Source: Ophiura sarsii (taxonomy: Eukaryota > Echinodermata > Ophiuroidea > Amphilepidida > Ophiuridae). From it: a DNA stretch of 64,000 nt. Below, piece by piece: positions 13,898 to 26,599 of this stretch. The notes beneath the pieces were generated by a model. The model was not told where the DNA came from. It saw only the letters and a list, made by a program, of their open reading frames with translations, and searched no databases. The position numbers and the translations under genes were made by a program. Location: the NCBI GenBank assembly GCA_035610835.1, contig CM069447.1:76072312-76136311 (forward strand), read 5' to 3'. Position 1 is the first letter of the stretch. Every line of letters begins with the position of its first letter.

Positions 13898-14177
13898 CAG
13901 TGGCGTATCTGATGAGATCGCTTGTCAGAGGGGGAAATGGTATCTTCCCGGTAGGCTTTAACTTTACAGGCTGAGGATTGCCGCCGCCGCCGAGTCCGAC
14001 ATTTGAAAACGGGGAGGGTGGGGGTGTTCTCAAAATCAACCCCATCCGATTCAAATTGGGGCCCTTGCTCCCCCAACCCACTGTATTTACAGAAAATAAA
14101 ACCTTTTAGCCCGGTAGTTTGAGCTGTTCTACCCGGTCAAATCCGTCGAGGGGGGACACTCTGCTGATACGCTACTG
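13898..14177. mobile_element. hAT-like MITE, 280 bp
   Basis: Terminal inverted repeats CAGTGGCGTATC (13898) and GATACGCTACTG (ends 14177) differ by one base. Flanking 8-mers TTACCCGC (13890-13897) and TTACTCGT (14178-14185) match at 6 of 8 positions, consistent with a decayed 8-bp target-site duplication. A CAGNGGCG terminus with an 8-bp duplication is typical of hAT non-autonomous elements. There is no transposase. Confidence 0.65.
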
Positions 14178-14185
14178 TTACTCGT

Positions 14186-15600
14186 TCGCTTGACAGTTTA
14201 CCCATAGACAATTCATATAATCATTTTACAAACCGTTAATTTTATTTTCCTGCTTCATTAAACATTAGACCTATCGGACATATATTTCAGTTTCTTTTTC
14301 GGTGGCGCTGGCATAACGAGGATCAAGTTCAGGTGGCATGTTGTGGCCTTTTACTATTTATGATGAAATTACAATTCGTGACGTGACTCATATTAATCAT
14401 GTTAATCAGAAGCTTACCCGATTCCGTCTCTTTAAATATCTGAGGTAGAAGAAGAGAAAACATGTAGGCCTAGAGCCTACCAAACGACACACAGGTCTTA
14501 AATTAAATCTTCATCCCATTTCTTGCTTTCTCTCTGTTTCCATTTTTTCTCTCTCCTTTACTAAAGTCCTTTATCTAGGATAGGTTTTGATTTTTACACC
14601 CAGACTACCCACTAATCCCGCCACCGCCACGGTTTTTAAATGATCACATTGATAAAGACTCGACTACACTGGCCTATAATGATAAACTCTGATGATTAGC
14701 CGCAGAGTGTTGCGCACAGAAATTAATACACGAGCGTCTAAATCTTTGTCAAGGGTGCATACCACTATTACGCGCTAACGTGTGTTTCTATGGGAAAGAT
14801 GCCTCGGGAAAACGGCAATATCTTGAGTTACCTTGCGACTCATTTAATGAAATTTTGGAATATTTATTAACACACATAGATCTTACCTGGGTCAAAAACT
14901 CAGATGGGGGTGACCGTTTACATTTTTCTGTATTTCCCCCTTTATACGGAGTAGTATTTTTAACACGAAATTAGACCTTGTAGCCCGTTGTGACCAATGT
15001 GTATCCCTCCGCCAATATTTTCAAATAAAACAGTAGATGTATACTCTTTTCATTCGAATTATCTCAGGTACACTTCAGTGAATAAATATAGACCAAATTC
15101 AATAATTTTGAGTGACATATCATGTCAATATTCACCATTCTTTCCGTTATTTAGGAACTACATTCGTGATCGCGATCGACGGAAGCTGGGCGTTGGACTG
15201 TAATAGTGGTGTGCACCCTCAACCGGTTCAACGAGGACGCGTCACCATTTATTTTGCCAACTCAAAACATTCCGCGCGCGTCTGCGCTCATTGTCGATTA
15301 ACGCACGCGCTTGAATGCGTTACGCTTCCCGGAAATTGTGAACGCACTTCGAATGCGCATAAAATGGTATGGCTTCTTTTTCAAACTCGACATCATGAAA
15401 AAGGTGTTTTTTAACACACATTTGAGGTTATTTTGATACCAAGAAAAGAACGGTTTGTAATGAAACTTTGCACGAAGTTGGGGATTTATATGTTTCCCAC
15501 AATATCTAAAGAACAGGATTTGAAATACGTGTATTTCCCCGTAAACCATGATCAAACGGCGGTATTGTCACTTTTCACATTCATCGGTTGATTTCTTTAT
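14186..15600. other. Stretch with no recognised feature
   Basis: Ordinary mixed-composition DNA. Short open frames near 14780-15420 show no recognisable motif, splice-bounded exon or repeat. Nothing supportable is seen. Confidence 0.5.
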
Positions 15601-15614
15601 GTTCATTTTTGAGT

Positions 15615-16018
15615 AAAAATACGATTTACAGATGTAATGAGACTTGACTTGTGATAAAACACCATATTAAGACAAAAAAAAGCAAGACGTGATGTTGTCT
15701 TATAAATACATAAATAACATGGAACATGACTTGGCAATAAACAACAAGTTGAGTCTCCATTCAAGACTCCTTGGATTTTAGACATGTCTTAATAGTCATC
15801 CTATATTTGACATGTCTTGCTACTTGTCTTAACTAAGACACTCTCTACAGACACATGTCTTGAACACCAGATTAAGACATGTAAAATGCAAGACGTGATG
15901 TTGCCCTATAAAGACATAAATAACATGTAACATGACTTGGCAATTAACACCAAGTTGTGTCTCCATTCAAGACACCTCGGTTTTTAGACATGTCTTTGAT
16001 AAGCATAATGGATCCTAT
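15615..16018. repeat. ACATGTCTT-family repeat, two units
   Basis: Two diverged copies about 207 bp apart share AGCAAGACGTGATGTTG, CATAAATAACATG, CATGACTTGGCAAT and TTAGACATGTCTT. Related sequence resumes at 19930-20075, 20340-20414 and 21185-21200. The block was therefore split by the elements at 16019-19928, 20077-20338 and 20415-21182. Confidence 0.75.
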
Positions 16019-19000
16019 ACACAGCCGTTTTCGCCATACGTTTGGTAAACGTTTATGAGGTCTAAATGTTTACCAAACGTTTTTTAATGTATTTGATAAA
16101 CGTTTATTAAACGTTTGGACCTTTTAAACATTTATAAAACGTTTGTTGGTTTTTGTTTATGCAATGATTAATATTAATGTTTATTAAACATTTTCACCAA
16201 GTTGTATTTCATACGTTTTGTTATTTTCACCAAACGTTTGCTAAACGTTTACGAGTTCAAACGTTTGCCAAACAATTTTGATTAACGTTTAACATACATT
16301 TTTAGCTTTAAAACGTTTATGTTACGTTTATTAATTTTTGTTCATTTCGCGATTTTAATATTAATGTCAATCAAATATTTGTTTTGAGGTGTATGTCAGA
16401 TGTTCTCTTATTTTCGTTGAATAAATGTATATAATTTTACATTCACCTTTGGTTTTGCTCCAATAATCGTTTTTGAGATGATTATTTTTCAAACGTTGAT
16501 ATTAAATTGCTATAACATGTCTATTTGACATAGAGTTTTTGGTTTTTTTCAAAACATCATCACAGATTTTTAGAAGTTAGACCCGTTGGACCAAAAATTG
16601 CATTATATTAAATCGATGAAAACGCTGAAAATATTACTATTTTCCCTTTTCAACCATCTGGGCTCTGTTGCATAAAAGTTCAGATTCATCTGAACTTAGG
16701 AAGAGCATGGACTTATCAGATTGAGTGATTCTGAATGCTAGGATAAGAAGGATAGGCCTATTTAACTTTGGCCTACGGTCTAAAATCAGAAAGATCAAAT
16801 CACTAATTATTCTTGCAATCTTCTTTATTTTAAGAAGAGTCATAGGCTGAATATAATTCTTCTTACATGGAATATAGAACCTACAAGTTCTATGCAATAG
16901 GCAAGGCGCGGATCCAGCCAAGTTTAGGGGGGGGGGGGGGGGGGGGGGGCAAATGGAGTTGCCTTGACAGAACAATGTTCTCTATCAAACTAAAAGCACT
17001 AATTAACACATGCACTGGTTACGTATATAGACATACCTATAATGAAAATATAGTTTTATTGTCATGATTGATACAAAATAGAGTACAATATATTACAATA
17101 CAATCATTATTATATACGATAATACGAGATATGCCAGATAGCTACGTTTTATTTCTATGGTATAATATAATAGAGTAAAATGAATATTACGATCTTTAAA
17201 GGATCTGATAAATTAGCTGCTGAAAAGTTCCATTTGCTGCTTTAACCGAAGTCATAATACGAAATTATACATTCAGTGATGAAAAGTATTTTCAAAGTTT
17301 GGCTCTTAAGTTCTGTCAATACACGCAAACAACTGAGTTACCTTTAACTTGTATATGCTTGTACAACACAAACAATTCCTGACCAGATGATTGGTATTAA
17401 ATATCTTAGACGTACATTAAATGAGCAATTGTTTCCCTAATATGCGTACGAGGCTACATGTACGTGATCATGTGATTAAGTGAATAGGACGAATGCTTAA
17501 CAACGGATCACATTTAAAAATGATACTATTACGAATTATGAAATAATTTAGTTCCATCCAATAGGCCTAACGTGTGATAAATTTCATGGAGTCATAAAAT
17601 CCAAATCAATCGTTAGTTTAAATCTAACGGAGATTCAAAATGTTCGTCCGTTCGTGTCCGCCATCGTCTGATTTAGTGGATACTTTTACCATCGGGATAT
17701 CCAAGGGGGAAAGGACTATAATTAGTACCTTAATTATGCCATTTATGGCACGATTCATGTTCATGTAAACATTTACCGGCCCACGCGATTTCAACAAAAT
17801 TGTGTTTTTGAAACCAACTCCAGGCACAACGCGATTGCCAATGCGCCCTTTATGCGCGCATACCTCGTGCGCCCCACGGCCCGCGCAGTAGTACGCTCGG
17901 CTTAACGCAGTTTGTTGTGGAAACTGAGACGCGGTGCGTTCGATGTTCTTTATTTAGCCGGCATTTTACCTCAAGCGATCAACCAATGTGTACGTGCAAC
18001 GGAAAAGCTCCCGGTTTTTAACGACGTGCCATTTTCATAACGATTTTCATGCACATTGCACACTTCATACATTGTTTGGATTAAATTGTTACTTCATGCT
18101 CGTGGAGGTGATATGTTGCGCAGATTTTGTGTAAGTTTTCGTGTTTTAAATGTCGTTTTCATGCGTTCGTTAGTATTTTATCAGCCCAAAATCGTATCTC
18201 TTCTTTTACTTTTGTTTGTTTTGAGGCGTTGTTGTTGTTTTCTTGTGTGTGTGTTTATAATTTAGTAAAGTTCCTTGCTTGCTTCTTTCTTTGTTATTGG
18301 CCTCGTTTCGTTTGTTTGTTTGTTTGTTTGTTTGTTTAGGTTATTTTAATTTATTATCCCTGGTTCTTTTCCTCTTTGAGTTTCTTGTTGTCTTGTTCTT
18401 GTTGTTTTTACGTTCTAATTAAATGTCAGATTATTTCCTCTTTGTGATCCTTGTTGTCTTTTGTTTGTTATTGTGGCATAGGCCTAGGCCTATTTACTGT
18501 TTCTCGAATGCTATTTTTTTAAATGTTTTTAGGTCCTTTGGCTTTGTTTTGTACTATTTGACTATGATTTTGCCAGTTGTCACTTCGTTCTTCATGATTT
18601 TGCTTCCTTCTTCATTTTTTATTTGGGGGGGGGGGGGGGGTATATTTTTCTGTAGACCTATTCGTATTAGGCCTACCTTAATATCTACCGTGTTATAGAC
18701 GTAACATACTTAAATAGGTGAATTGTTGCGCAGATTTTGTTTAATTTTTAAGCTATTTTGGTTTGTTTTGAGGCGTTATACGTTTTGTTGTTGTTTTATT
18801 TTCTGTGTTTTTAATAATCTTTTGTATTTGTTTTGCTAATTTTCTTTCCTTGCTTTTTTGCCTTTGGCCTTTTGTTTTGCTTTGTTGTTTCATTTTGGGA
18901 GGAGGGTGATGTTTGCTGGTTTCGTTTTTGCTTTTTCTGTGTTTCTTTTTTGTTTCCTCTTTTTGACACTTTGTGTGTTGTTTTCTTGTTTTTCGTTTGC

Positions 19001-19928
19001 TTACCTAATTGTTTATTATTTACCATTTCTGTTTCTATTAGGCCTAGGCCTAATTGTTTTTTGTTTTGCCTTTTGTCACTTTGTGTTTTTTCTCTGTTAG
19101 TGTTAACGATCGTAATTTCTGTGTGAATTTTTGGTCATTTAATGCCGTATATAATGCCTAAACCTGTTAAAATCAATGTTTTTGTTTTTGTCAAAGCTCA
19201 CTTTGTGGTGGGTTTAGGCCAATTCACTATAGCATTACAGCTTTTGTTTGTTTGCTTTAATAAATAGCAATTTTACGCGGAATAGTTCACACTTTCATTG
19301 ATAAAAATAAGAATGTTTGCAAGTTTATTATAATCTTTAACACTTTACTTACAGTTTTGTTTTGTATTGTTTTATAATAATTATTTTATGTTTCACTTTG
19401 TGTTTATTAATTATTAACTAATAACAACAACAAACAAAGACACAGTTCCATAAACCGTCCCAAATCCTTTAAAATCCGTCCTAAAAAGAGGAGGATAAAC
19501 ACCAAAAGCATCAAAACGCAATTACATACAGGCTTGTTACTTCATGCTCGTTTATCATGAAATCAAAATATATAGGTTTATCATGAAATCAAAATATATA
19601 AATAAATGGATAATATTAAAGCGCTTAGCATACCAAATGCAAAAATCTTATAATAATCATTAATAAAGCAACATTAAACAATTATAGATATTACATTGAT
19701 TTGTTAATGCAAATGAATAAACGTTTCACAAACAATTAAAAAATACCATATCAACGTTAATTACTAAACGTTTAATAAACGTTTTACTCGATAATGGTTT
19801 GACAAACGTTTGAAAATAAACGTTTGACAGACGTCTGACTCGGTACAGATTTATAAACGGTTTGAAAATTAACGTTTGACAAACATTTTCTAAACGTTTA
19901 TCAAACGTTTGGCGAAAGCGGCTATGTA
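16019..19928. mobile_element. 3.9-kb inverted-repeat DNA element, no transposase seen
   Basis: The left end ACACAGCCGTTTTCGCC and the right end (reverse complement) ACATAGCCGCTTTCGCC form an imperfect inverted repeat. It extends inward through many copies of the palindromic word AAACGTTT at about 16030-16330 and 19725-19915. Both ends abut TA, compatible with a TA target. The interior is T/G-rich, includes G16-G23 runs, (GTTT)n at about 18307-18337 and an internal duplication (about 18110-18270 and 18720-18835). Its open frames are low-complexity hydrophobic translations, not a transposase. It is best described as a large non-autonomous element. Confidence 0.65.
16927..16949 (+). repeat. Poly-G run, 23 nt
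   Basis: Uninterrupted run of G inside the 3.9-kb element, next to GGCGCGGATCCAG, a phrase typical of an old DNA-transposon end. Similar runs: 18625-18640, 26579-26598, 27836-27858, 52236-52256; C-runs at 26835-26848 and 27694-27714. Confidence 0.9.
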
Positions 19929-20076
19929 GTTGACATGTCTTGTTGGGGGGTCTTAATCAAGACACTACCTACAGAAATATGTCATGAACCAAGACGTGTC
20001 TATTAAGTCACATTTTCCGTGTCTTATGACAATACATGTCTTTATACAAAGATGAGTCACGACTTGGAATAAGGTA

Positions 20077-20338
20077 TTGAAGGTATATTATGTGATCTTT
20101 CCAGAGAACGCCCTCAACATCGAAAAACAAAATAGAAAGCAGATTTTCTTGCAGATTTACATTTCTGATCATAAATCATGCATACATTCCAAGTTACAGG
20201 GCGATACGTTTCGCTCTGTAACTTGGAATGTATGTATGATTTATGATCGGAAATGTAAATCTGCAAGAAAATCTACTTTCTAAAAAAAATCATGAATAGA
20301 GGGCGCTCTCTGGAAAAGATCACATAATATGCCTTTAA
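20077..20338. mobile_element. Hairpin MITE, short copy (262 bp)
   Basis: An almost perfect long palindrome. The left arm runs TTGAAGGTATATTATGTG, then GCAGATTTACATTTCTGATC; the right arm reads it back to CACATAATATGCCTTTAA. The centre lies near 20208. Flanking GTA (20074-20076 and 20339-20341) is a candidate duplication. A second copy with a longer centre is at 27050-27430. Confidence 0.8.
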
Positions 20339-20414
20339 GTATGAGACACGACTTGCATTAAGACACTATGTAATGAGACGTGACTTGTGATAAGACACCA
20401 GATTAAGACACGTA

Positions 20415-21182
20415 GGGGAAGGTGGGGTAATGGCGGACGCGGGGTAATCGCGGACAGGGCTGTATCTGAAGGAATTAGGTGGTATTTTGCCACCCTATGA
20501 TGTTAGGTGCCTCTCCATTGAAATCACACAAAACCAAAATGGGATGGTTGTCTCGCAAATTCTCGCGAGAATTACAAAAATCACTGTTTGGGCAACGTGA
20601 TATTTTGGTGCATTAATTTCTCTTTGAAACTGGTATTTCTACATCAAGGAAAACATTCTTATTATTTTTTTATGTAATGTATGATACCTTCTGATAAAAA
20701 AGAAATGAATTCGGAGTCACAATGATGAGCATAATAATAAGAGAGGATGTGCCCATACATTGTACATGGATTGGGGTAATCCCGGATATGTACCGTTTCC
20801 ATGGTAACCAATATGGGCGTGGTCAATTTAACATCATAAATCGGTAATAGTTGTTGACCATATAAATATGAGACATTGTTCTTTGATTTCTGCTACACTT
20901 TTAAAAAGGGTATTTTTTAACTCCCATTGTAATTCTATATTCCAATAAAAAATAGGGCTGCCATTGATAAACAACGTCCGGGATTTGGGGTAATGCCGGA
21001 CGACGCCATTTTTTTTATTGCGTCGTAGCTTCAATTATCAAAATGATGAGTTGATAAAAACTTGATAAAAGGTAGAACCTTCACAGTGCTTTGTGTTTAC
21101 ATGATTTTTATTGTTATATGACGTATTATATGCGTGTTATACCTCTCTGACAAAAGGTGTCCGCCATTACCCCACCTTCCCC
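20415..21182. mobile_element. TA-flanked MITE, 768 bp
   Basis: Perfect 24-bp terminal inverted repeats at 20415-20438 and 21159-21182 (outer end GGGGAAGGTGGGGTAATGGC) are flanked by TA on both sides. The insertion splits the ACATGTCTT-family repeat: AGATTAAGACACG on the left continues as AAAAGCAAGACG on the right, matching the uninterrupted relative near 15870-15900. TA duplication suggests the Tc1/mariner superfamily. No transposase is present. Confidence 0.8.
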
Positions 21183-21199
21183 TAAAAAGCAAGACGCCC

Positions 21200-22630
21200 T
21201 TTTTACAGTGTAGGGATCTCCAACAATCCGTAACAAACATTTGATACCTTGAGTTGACGGAATAAAGCGTATGATATACACATGTACAGTAATAATACAG
21301 TGTTTGGCCAAATGTTTGTTACGGTTAATAAATTCGCACCCCGGTTAGACTAGGATTAATCTCTATCAACATTCCTGCATGACTTCAACCGTGGTTTGCA
21401 ATACTATAGACTATAATAAAGTGATATAGGTGCTCTTTAATTAAAATAATGTGTTATAATTGTCTTGATTTGTAGTGTGATGTGATGAAACCGTTAGCAA
21501 TAAATTACAATTGTAATGCCGTCAGTGTATTGATGTCGTAAGGGCGCACACCACTAAACCACTCCTCGTTTTGTGCAATGGTAGTAAGTTCCGGCAAAAA
21601 ACACCACGATTTTGTGATTAATGGGGTCCTTTGGGAATTACTTTGGCGTGAGGGTATCATTTACTAATTAAAATGAAAGATAATCTCTTGTACTTTGATC
21701 AGGTTATTGCAAAATATTGATTTTCGATAGTATCGAGAATTTATCACGTGGATGAACACATGCTCGGAGGCGGTTAGAAGGCGAGCGTCCGGGCTGAAAA
21801 TAGGGGTAGCGCTGTTTAAATGATCGTATCGTAAAATCTAATTGGAAGATGTAACACTTCATGACGATTTTATGAAATGTTAATGTTTGTTTATTAGAAT
21901 AAAGCATTCGCGACATTCCAAAAATGGTTACTAGGGCCCAAAATAGCGACTATTTTAGCCCTAATTTACATGTAATCCAATGGGCGGTTTATTTAGTGCT
22001 GTGCCCCCTTATGGATTTTTTTTCTTTCTTAAAGACTATACTCTCTAAATGTAAAATAGTGGTTTTCGACGAGGTAAACGCAAGACAACACGTTTTTGAG
22101 TGGAAAAACACTCTAAAAGGAGTGAAAGGGGATTTTATATGACAATGTTCCACTCTTATTGAGAGAGAAAAATTAACTTTCACACTCATTTTAAAGTGGA
22201 CATTTTCCACTCTAAAACGGGTTGTCCTGTGTTTCACTGATCCCTTCACTCCTGTTCGAGTGAATTTCCACTCTTTCCACTCATTTTACATTAAAGGTAG
22301 ATGACCCGATCACATTTTCGTAACACAGAATTATTTCAAACATACGGAGATTTTCATATGAAAGCTCGTATTTTTCTCATCATACTAAAATTTGACGGCC
22401 TAAATCGGTATAATTACGGAGAAATCGATGAAATAACGTCGAATTACCACGAATGGTGGTAACCACCGATATAGTTTGTGTACTACTCAATGGATACAGT
22501 TCACAGCATTTTGTGCGTCTAAAATAAGAACCATTAGAGCTATGCAACTCAAACTTTGGAACGTAACTTTTTTAAGGATGACCTTTCATGTAGAATAGAA
22601 AACTTCAAGTTGAAAATCGGAACATCTACC
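21200..22630. other. Mostly unassigned; possible small inverted-repeat element at 22040-22295
   Basis: No gene is recognised. At 22043-22056 AATGTAAAATAGTGG-like sequence faces CCACTCATTTTACATT at about 22278-22293, with several GAGTGGAAA words between them. This could be a ~250-bp MITE, but the ends are too weak for a firm call. Confidence 0.35.
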
Positions 22631-22634
22631 TTAA

Positions 22635-23340
22635 GGGGGGACTTAAGGAAGTTTTTTGTTGAATTTTGTTAGTGCTGTAATTATTGAACCATGACTCAAA
22701 TGTATATAAAAGTATACCTTTTTGGAAAGGAAATGGATCAGAAAATCCAAATTTGGCATCAATTTTGACCAAAAATGTTGATTTTTTGAGAAAATCACAA
22801 AAAAAACACTTTTTTGACCCAATTTTTTTTGAACAAAGCTAACAAACATAATTTTGAGTTAAAAATGCCCAAATCACTTGATGATGTTAAGACACTAATG
22901 AAGGGACGATTTTTTTTTTTTAACCTAATCCAATATTTTTTGAAATGTTGACAAAAAAGTGTAAAAAAAAATAAAAATCCATTTTTTCACGTTTTTTGGC
23001 ACTTTTTGGTCAAAATTTTCAAAAATATTAGATTAGGTTTTTAAAAAAAAAAATCGTCCCTTCATTAGTATCTTAAACATCATTATAAAGTGATTTTGAA
23101 ATTTTTTACTCAAAATTATTTTTGTTAGCTTTGTTCAAAAAAATTTGGGTCAAAAAAGTGAATTTTGTGATTTTCTCAAAAAATCTACTTTTTTGGTCAA
23201 AATTGACGCCAAATTTAGATTCTCTGATCCATTTCCTTTCCAAAAATGTTTACTTTTATATGCATTTGATTAATAGTTCAATAATTACAGCACTCACAAA
23301 ATTCAAAAAATCAAATCAAAAAACTTCCTTAAGTCCCCCC
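22635..23340. mobile_element. Long-palindrome MITE flanked by TTAA, 706 bp
   Basis: GGGGGGACTTAAGGAAG at the left end is mirrored by CTTCCTTAAGTCCCCCC at the right. The arms stay complementary for roughly 330 bp to a centre near 22988. TTAA occurs at 22631-22634 and 23341-23344, as expected for piggyBac-type insertion. Open frames inside are AT-rich arm translations. Confidence 0.75.
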
Positions 23341-23420
23341 TTAAGAGAGTAGCCTAACCCTGCCATATCCAACGAGACCGCAATCTCTATGTTTCACCCG
23401 ACGTGCAAGTTTTTCGAGGT

Positions 23421-24173
23421 GGTAATATGGGACACGGGGTAAAGTGGGACAGTGGTTTCGGAAATACTTTTTTACCTTAAAATAGTCAAATTGTGCCCAT
23501 TTTTGTAACAAAAAAGCTTTGATATCATGTCTATTTATATTTGCAACCAATTTTAGTATCATCCTTCATGAAACGGGACACTTCAGAGGGTCGTAAGCCT
23601 TTAGGCGTCGAAATTGATGCGGCATTTCACCAATGCTATTAAGCATAGGTCACGACTTGACACTAAATATCTATGAATCAATGCCCCGGATTTTAGTTTC
23701 TCAAAGTGGAAAATAACGTCTAAACAACTTTCTATCAAATAAGTCAAAAATTTGCTACGCTACTGTTTCCTTCCAAGATCATTAAAAAGTGTTTTTTTCA
23801 GAAATGTGCCTCATTGGGGTAAGATGGGACTATGTTACATTCATGTTAAAAGTCTTTCTTTGTCCCATCTTCCCCCGCGTCCCATCTTGCCCCACCACTG
23901 TCAGCACATAGTAAATCAATGGTGTCCCATCTTGCCCCTGTGGGGGAAGATGGGACAAAAAATTAAGAAACATTTTATCGCCTGGGGTAAGGGACACCTT
24001 GATAAAATAATGAAGCCGGAGGCCGACGGGCACAATTTTTGGTGAAACTAAAGTCTTGTTAAGGCTCTTGGTGATAATACCTTTTGCTTTGGTGGGGTCA
24101 CTTGTCGGATATTCGTATTACAGCCGAGTAAAATTAGGTGTCCCATCTTACCCCTTAGGTGTCCCATATTACC
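23421..24173. mobile_element. Inverted-repeat element with GGGGTAAGATGGGAC motifs
   Basis: GGTAATATGGGACAC (23421-23435) is exactly mirrored at 24159-24173. A second pair, GGGGTAAAGTGGGAC (23436-23450) against GTCCCATCTTACCCC (24140-24154), lies just inside. Further inverted GTCCCATCTTGCCCC and GGGGGAAGATGGGAC copies sit at 23865-23960. Exact outer limits and target duplication are unclear. Confidence 0.6.
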
Positions 24174-24323
24174 CCATGTTACCCTACCCCTTTGCAATGA
24201 TTTTTCAACAATTCCCCCACCCTTTTTTTTGGCAAAAACGAGGACAAAATTGGGGTGAAAACCCCCCTTTTTTTGCTTTTCAATGACTATAATTTTAAAC
24301 ACCCCTTTTCAAAGACACTTTAA

Positions 24324-26166
24324 ACACTCGTCCAAAGAAGTTCCTTGCCACTCACTGATCAATATTGATATACTCATAAATATTTAATATAAATTAAACA
24401 ATTGCATGTCAAAATAAGCAGACAATAATTCTCTAGATCATGTCTGTATGAAATTAAGATAAGGTCACGAATTTTTTGCTTTGTAACTGTCGAATTCCGC
24501 GTTTTTCCGCTTTGTAAATTTTGCATTTTTCTGTGATGTAATTTTCCCCAAGAAAGCTTAAAATTTACGATCTATAACACCAAAATAAACACACTTTACA
24601 GAAAAGCACATCATTTTAGATTTTTAGGCTTACCTTATTATTAATGTAGCGGTAGCCGACCCTCTATATCGCGGAGTGTTATATTTAAATATTGTTTGTT
24701 TTATTTTATTACGTATCGTTTTTTGACGGGGGAGATTAGCGACCCCGTCATTTGAAACGACGTTTCTAAGTCGTAACCTTTTCACAAACCCCTAAAATTC
24801 GCGGCATTTGCTAATATTAATAACTTGCATTAATCATCTTCTGAAGCGATTTTGTTGTAAAATGTAATTGATATTGTTATAATATGAAGGTAAGAGGACA
24901 CAGTAAGTTATTTCAGCTATTTGGATGCCATTTAGTAATATACTAAGCTATTTGGATGCTATTTTGTATTATATTATATGATTTAGTAATATACTGAGTC
25001 ACTGAGTCCACGGCCTCTTTGTTCCGTGTTGCCTTGGTCTCGCAATTAGCCCAATGATTATGGCGAACCCTAGGCTACATCCCCCAGTCATCAATATTAC
25101 CGTACGGACGCTAAAAGCTGTACAAATATCGGAGCCTGCAAGATAGCGACATAAGAGGGCGGCTGAGAGGTGTGAACCCTTCAATATGATTAGCCCAATG
25201 ATATGGCAACAACCCCTCGACCTTTGCCATGCGACACGAAAACAAGACTAGAAGTGACGTCATGATTATTACTTCTCCGAGATGCGCAGAACTCCGCCAT
25301 TTTGTACACATTTTAAACCGACAGAAAAATTCTGCGCAAGTACGTGTAAACCAATGGGATTTTTAACTCTGGACGAAAGTGAAAATGAACCGCCGATATT
25401 TCAAGATTTACCATACTTTGTTTTAGTTATTTGAAGATGACACTCAATCTTTAGGTTTGGCTTTGATGGTACGTGATCAGAGATCAAGTAGGGAATCTTT
25501 TGGCGTAGCACTTTTTGCTACATATTTGTGCATTAGTGTTCAAAAGTGTGTCGTATTTCGTGATGCTACATTGGTTAAATCGAACGCTGCGTGGTGGTAT
25601 GCACTATGCAGGTTATTACGGGGCTTGGGCTCTACTGTGGGTTGGGTTTGGGAATTCACGGAGAGTGAGACTTACGGGATAGAATGACCCGTGTCACGTA
25701 AGAGAAAAAGCACGGGATAATTCAACAGTCTTCTATCTCCCCCGTCCAGTTTTTTTTAAATACCTTGTTAATATTTATATTGTTTTATTCAAGACTATTT
25801 ATGTGTTTTGGGCGGTTTTTGTGCATTTTCCCCCCTTCTTTTCATCAAAATGTCGTTTTCCGCGTTTAACCTCAATTCATTCGTGACCTTAAATTAAGAT
25901 GTACGCATTCATGCATGGCTGAGCACATTCATTAAGCAATGGTAAGGTTCATATTGTGTTCAATCATTAACATTTGAATGGAGGGATCATCCAATTTGTT
26001 GCAATCTTCTTCCACAGACCTTGCCATTGTCAAGTGAACATGGTGAATGGGATGCATGATGAGTGATCATGTCTAAATTCCATGTTAAGCTGTTAGAGGA
26101 TTACTTTCTGCTTATTTTGATATACAATTTCTATTAAATATTAATTTGAAATCTTTGGACGAGTGT
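24324..26166. mobile_element. Foldback-type element, 1.84 kb, long diverged inverted repeats
   Basis: ACACTCGTCCAAAGA at 24324 faces TCTTTGGACGAGTGT ending 26166. Further mirrored segments run inward: ATCAAAATAAGCAG-like, AAGGTCACGAAT, CGCGTTTTTCCGC-like and ACGGGGGAGAT. The arms are therefore about 24324-24760 and 25730-26166. The middle (24760-25730) holds no recognised coding domain; an open frame at 25457-25687 is unassigned. Confidence 0.6.
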
Positions 26167-26599
26167 ACATACAACTTGTTGCTCTCAACAGTAAAACAGG
26201 CGTTCGTGGTCATTTGTTATAAACTGGTGTAAAGGCATAATATTAAATGAGATATGATCCCTTGAACTACGAAAAAATAAAATGTTGGCATCCCTGTGAT
26301 CAGATAACCAATTTGAAATATTGTTTGTTGAAATTCTGACCCAATATGCCAAAGGTCAATGACCTTTCTACGTTGTGCCTGATAAGTTTTAACAAAACAT
26401 CTATCTGGGGAGCACCAATGGTTTTTCGGTCTGCTGACACAGGGAGTTATATACCATGCAAAGTGGGAAATATTAACCTGGGTGGAAATCCTTGCCATTG
26501 CCAGGTAACATCTACGTTTCTACAAGGATGTCTACCCCTGGACCTCATCGCCGCCCCCTCCCCTAAAACATAGCACCCGGGGGGGGGGGGGGGGGGGGT

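Noticed and set aside
18056..19126. Hydrophobic open frames as membrane proteins
   Set aside because: They translate T/G-rich low-complexity DNA (GTTT and TTG runs) inside the 3.9-kb element; overlapping frames look equally good.
22040..22295. Additional MITE
   Set aside because: Inverted ends are short and imperfect and no target duplication is visible.
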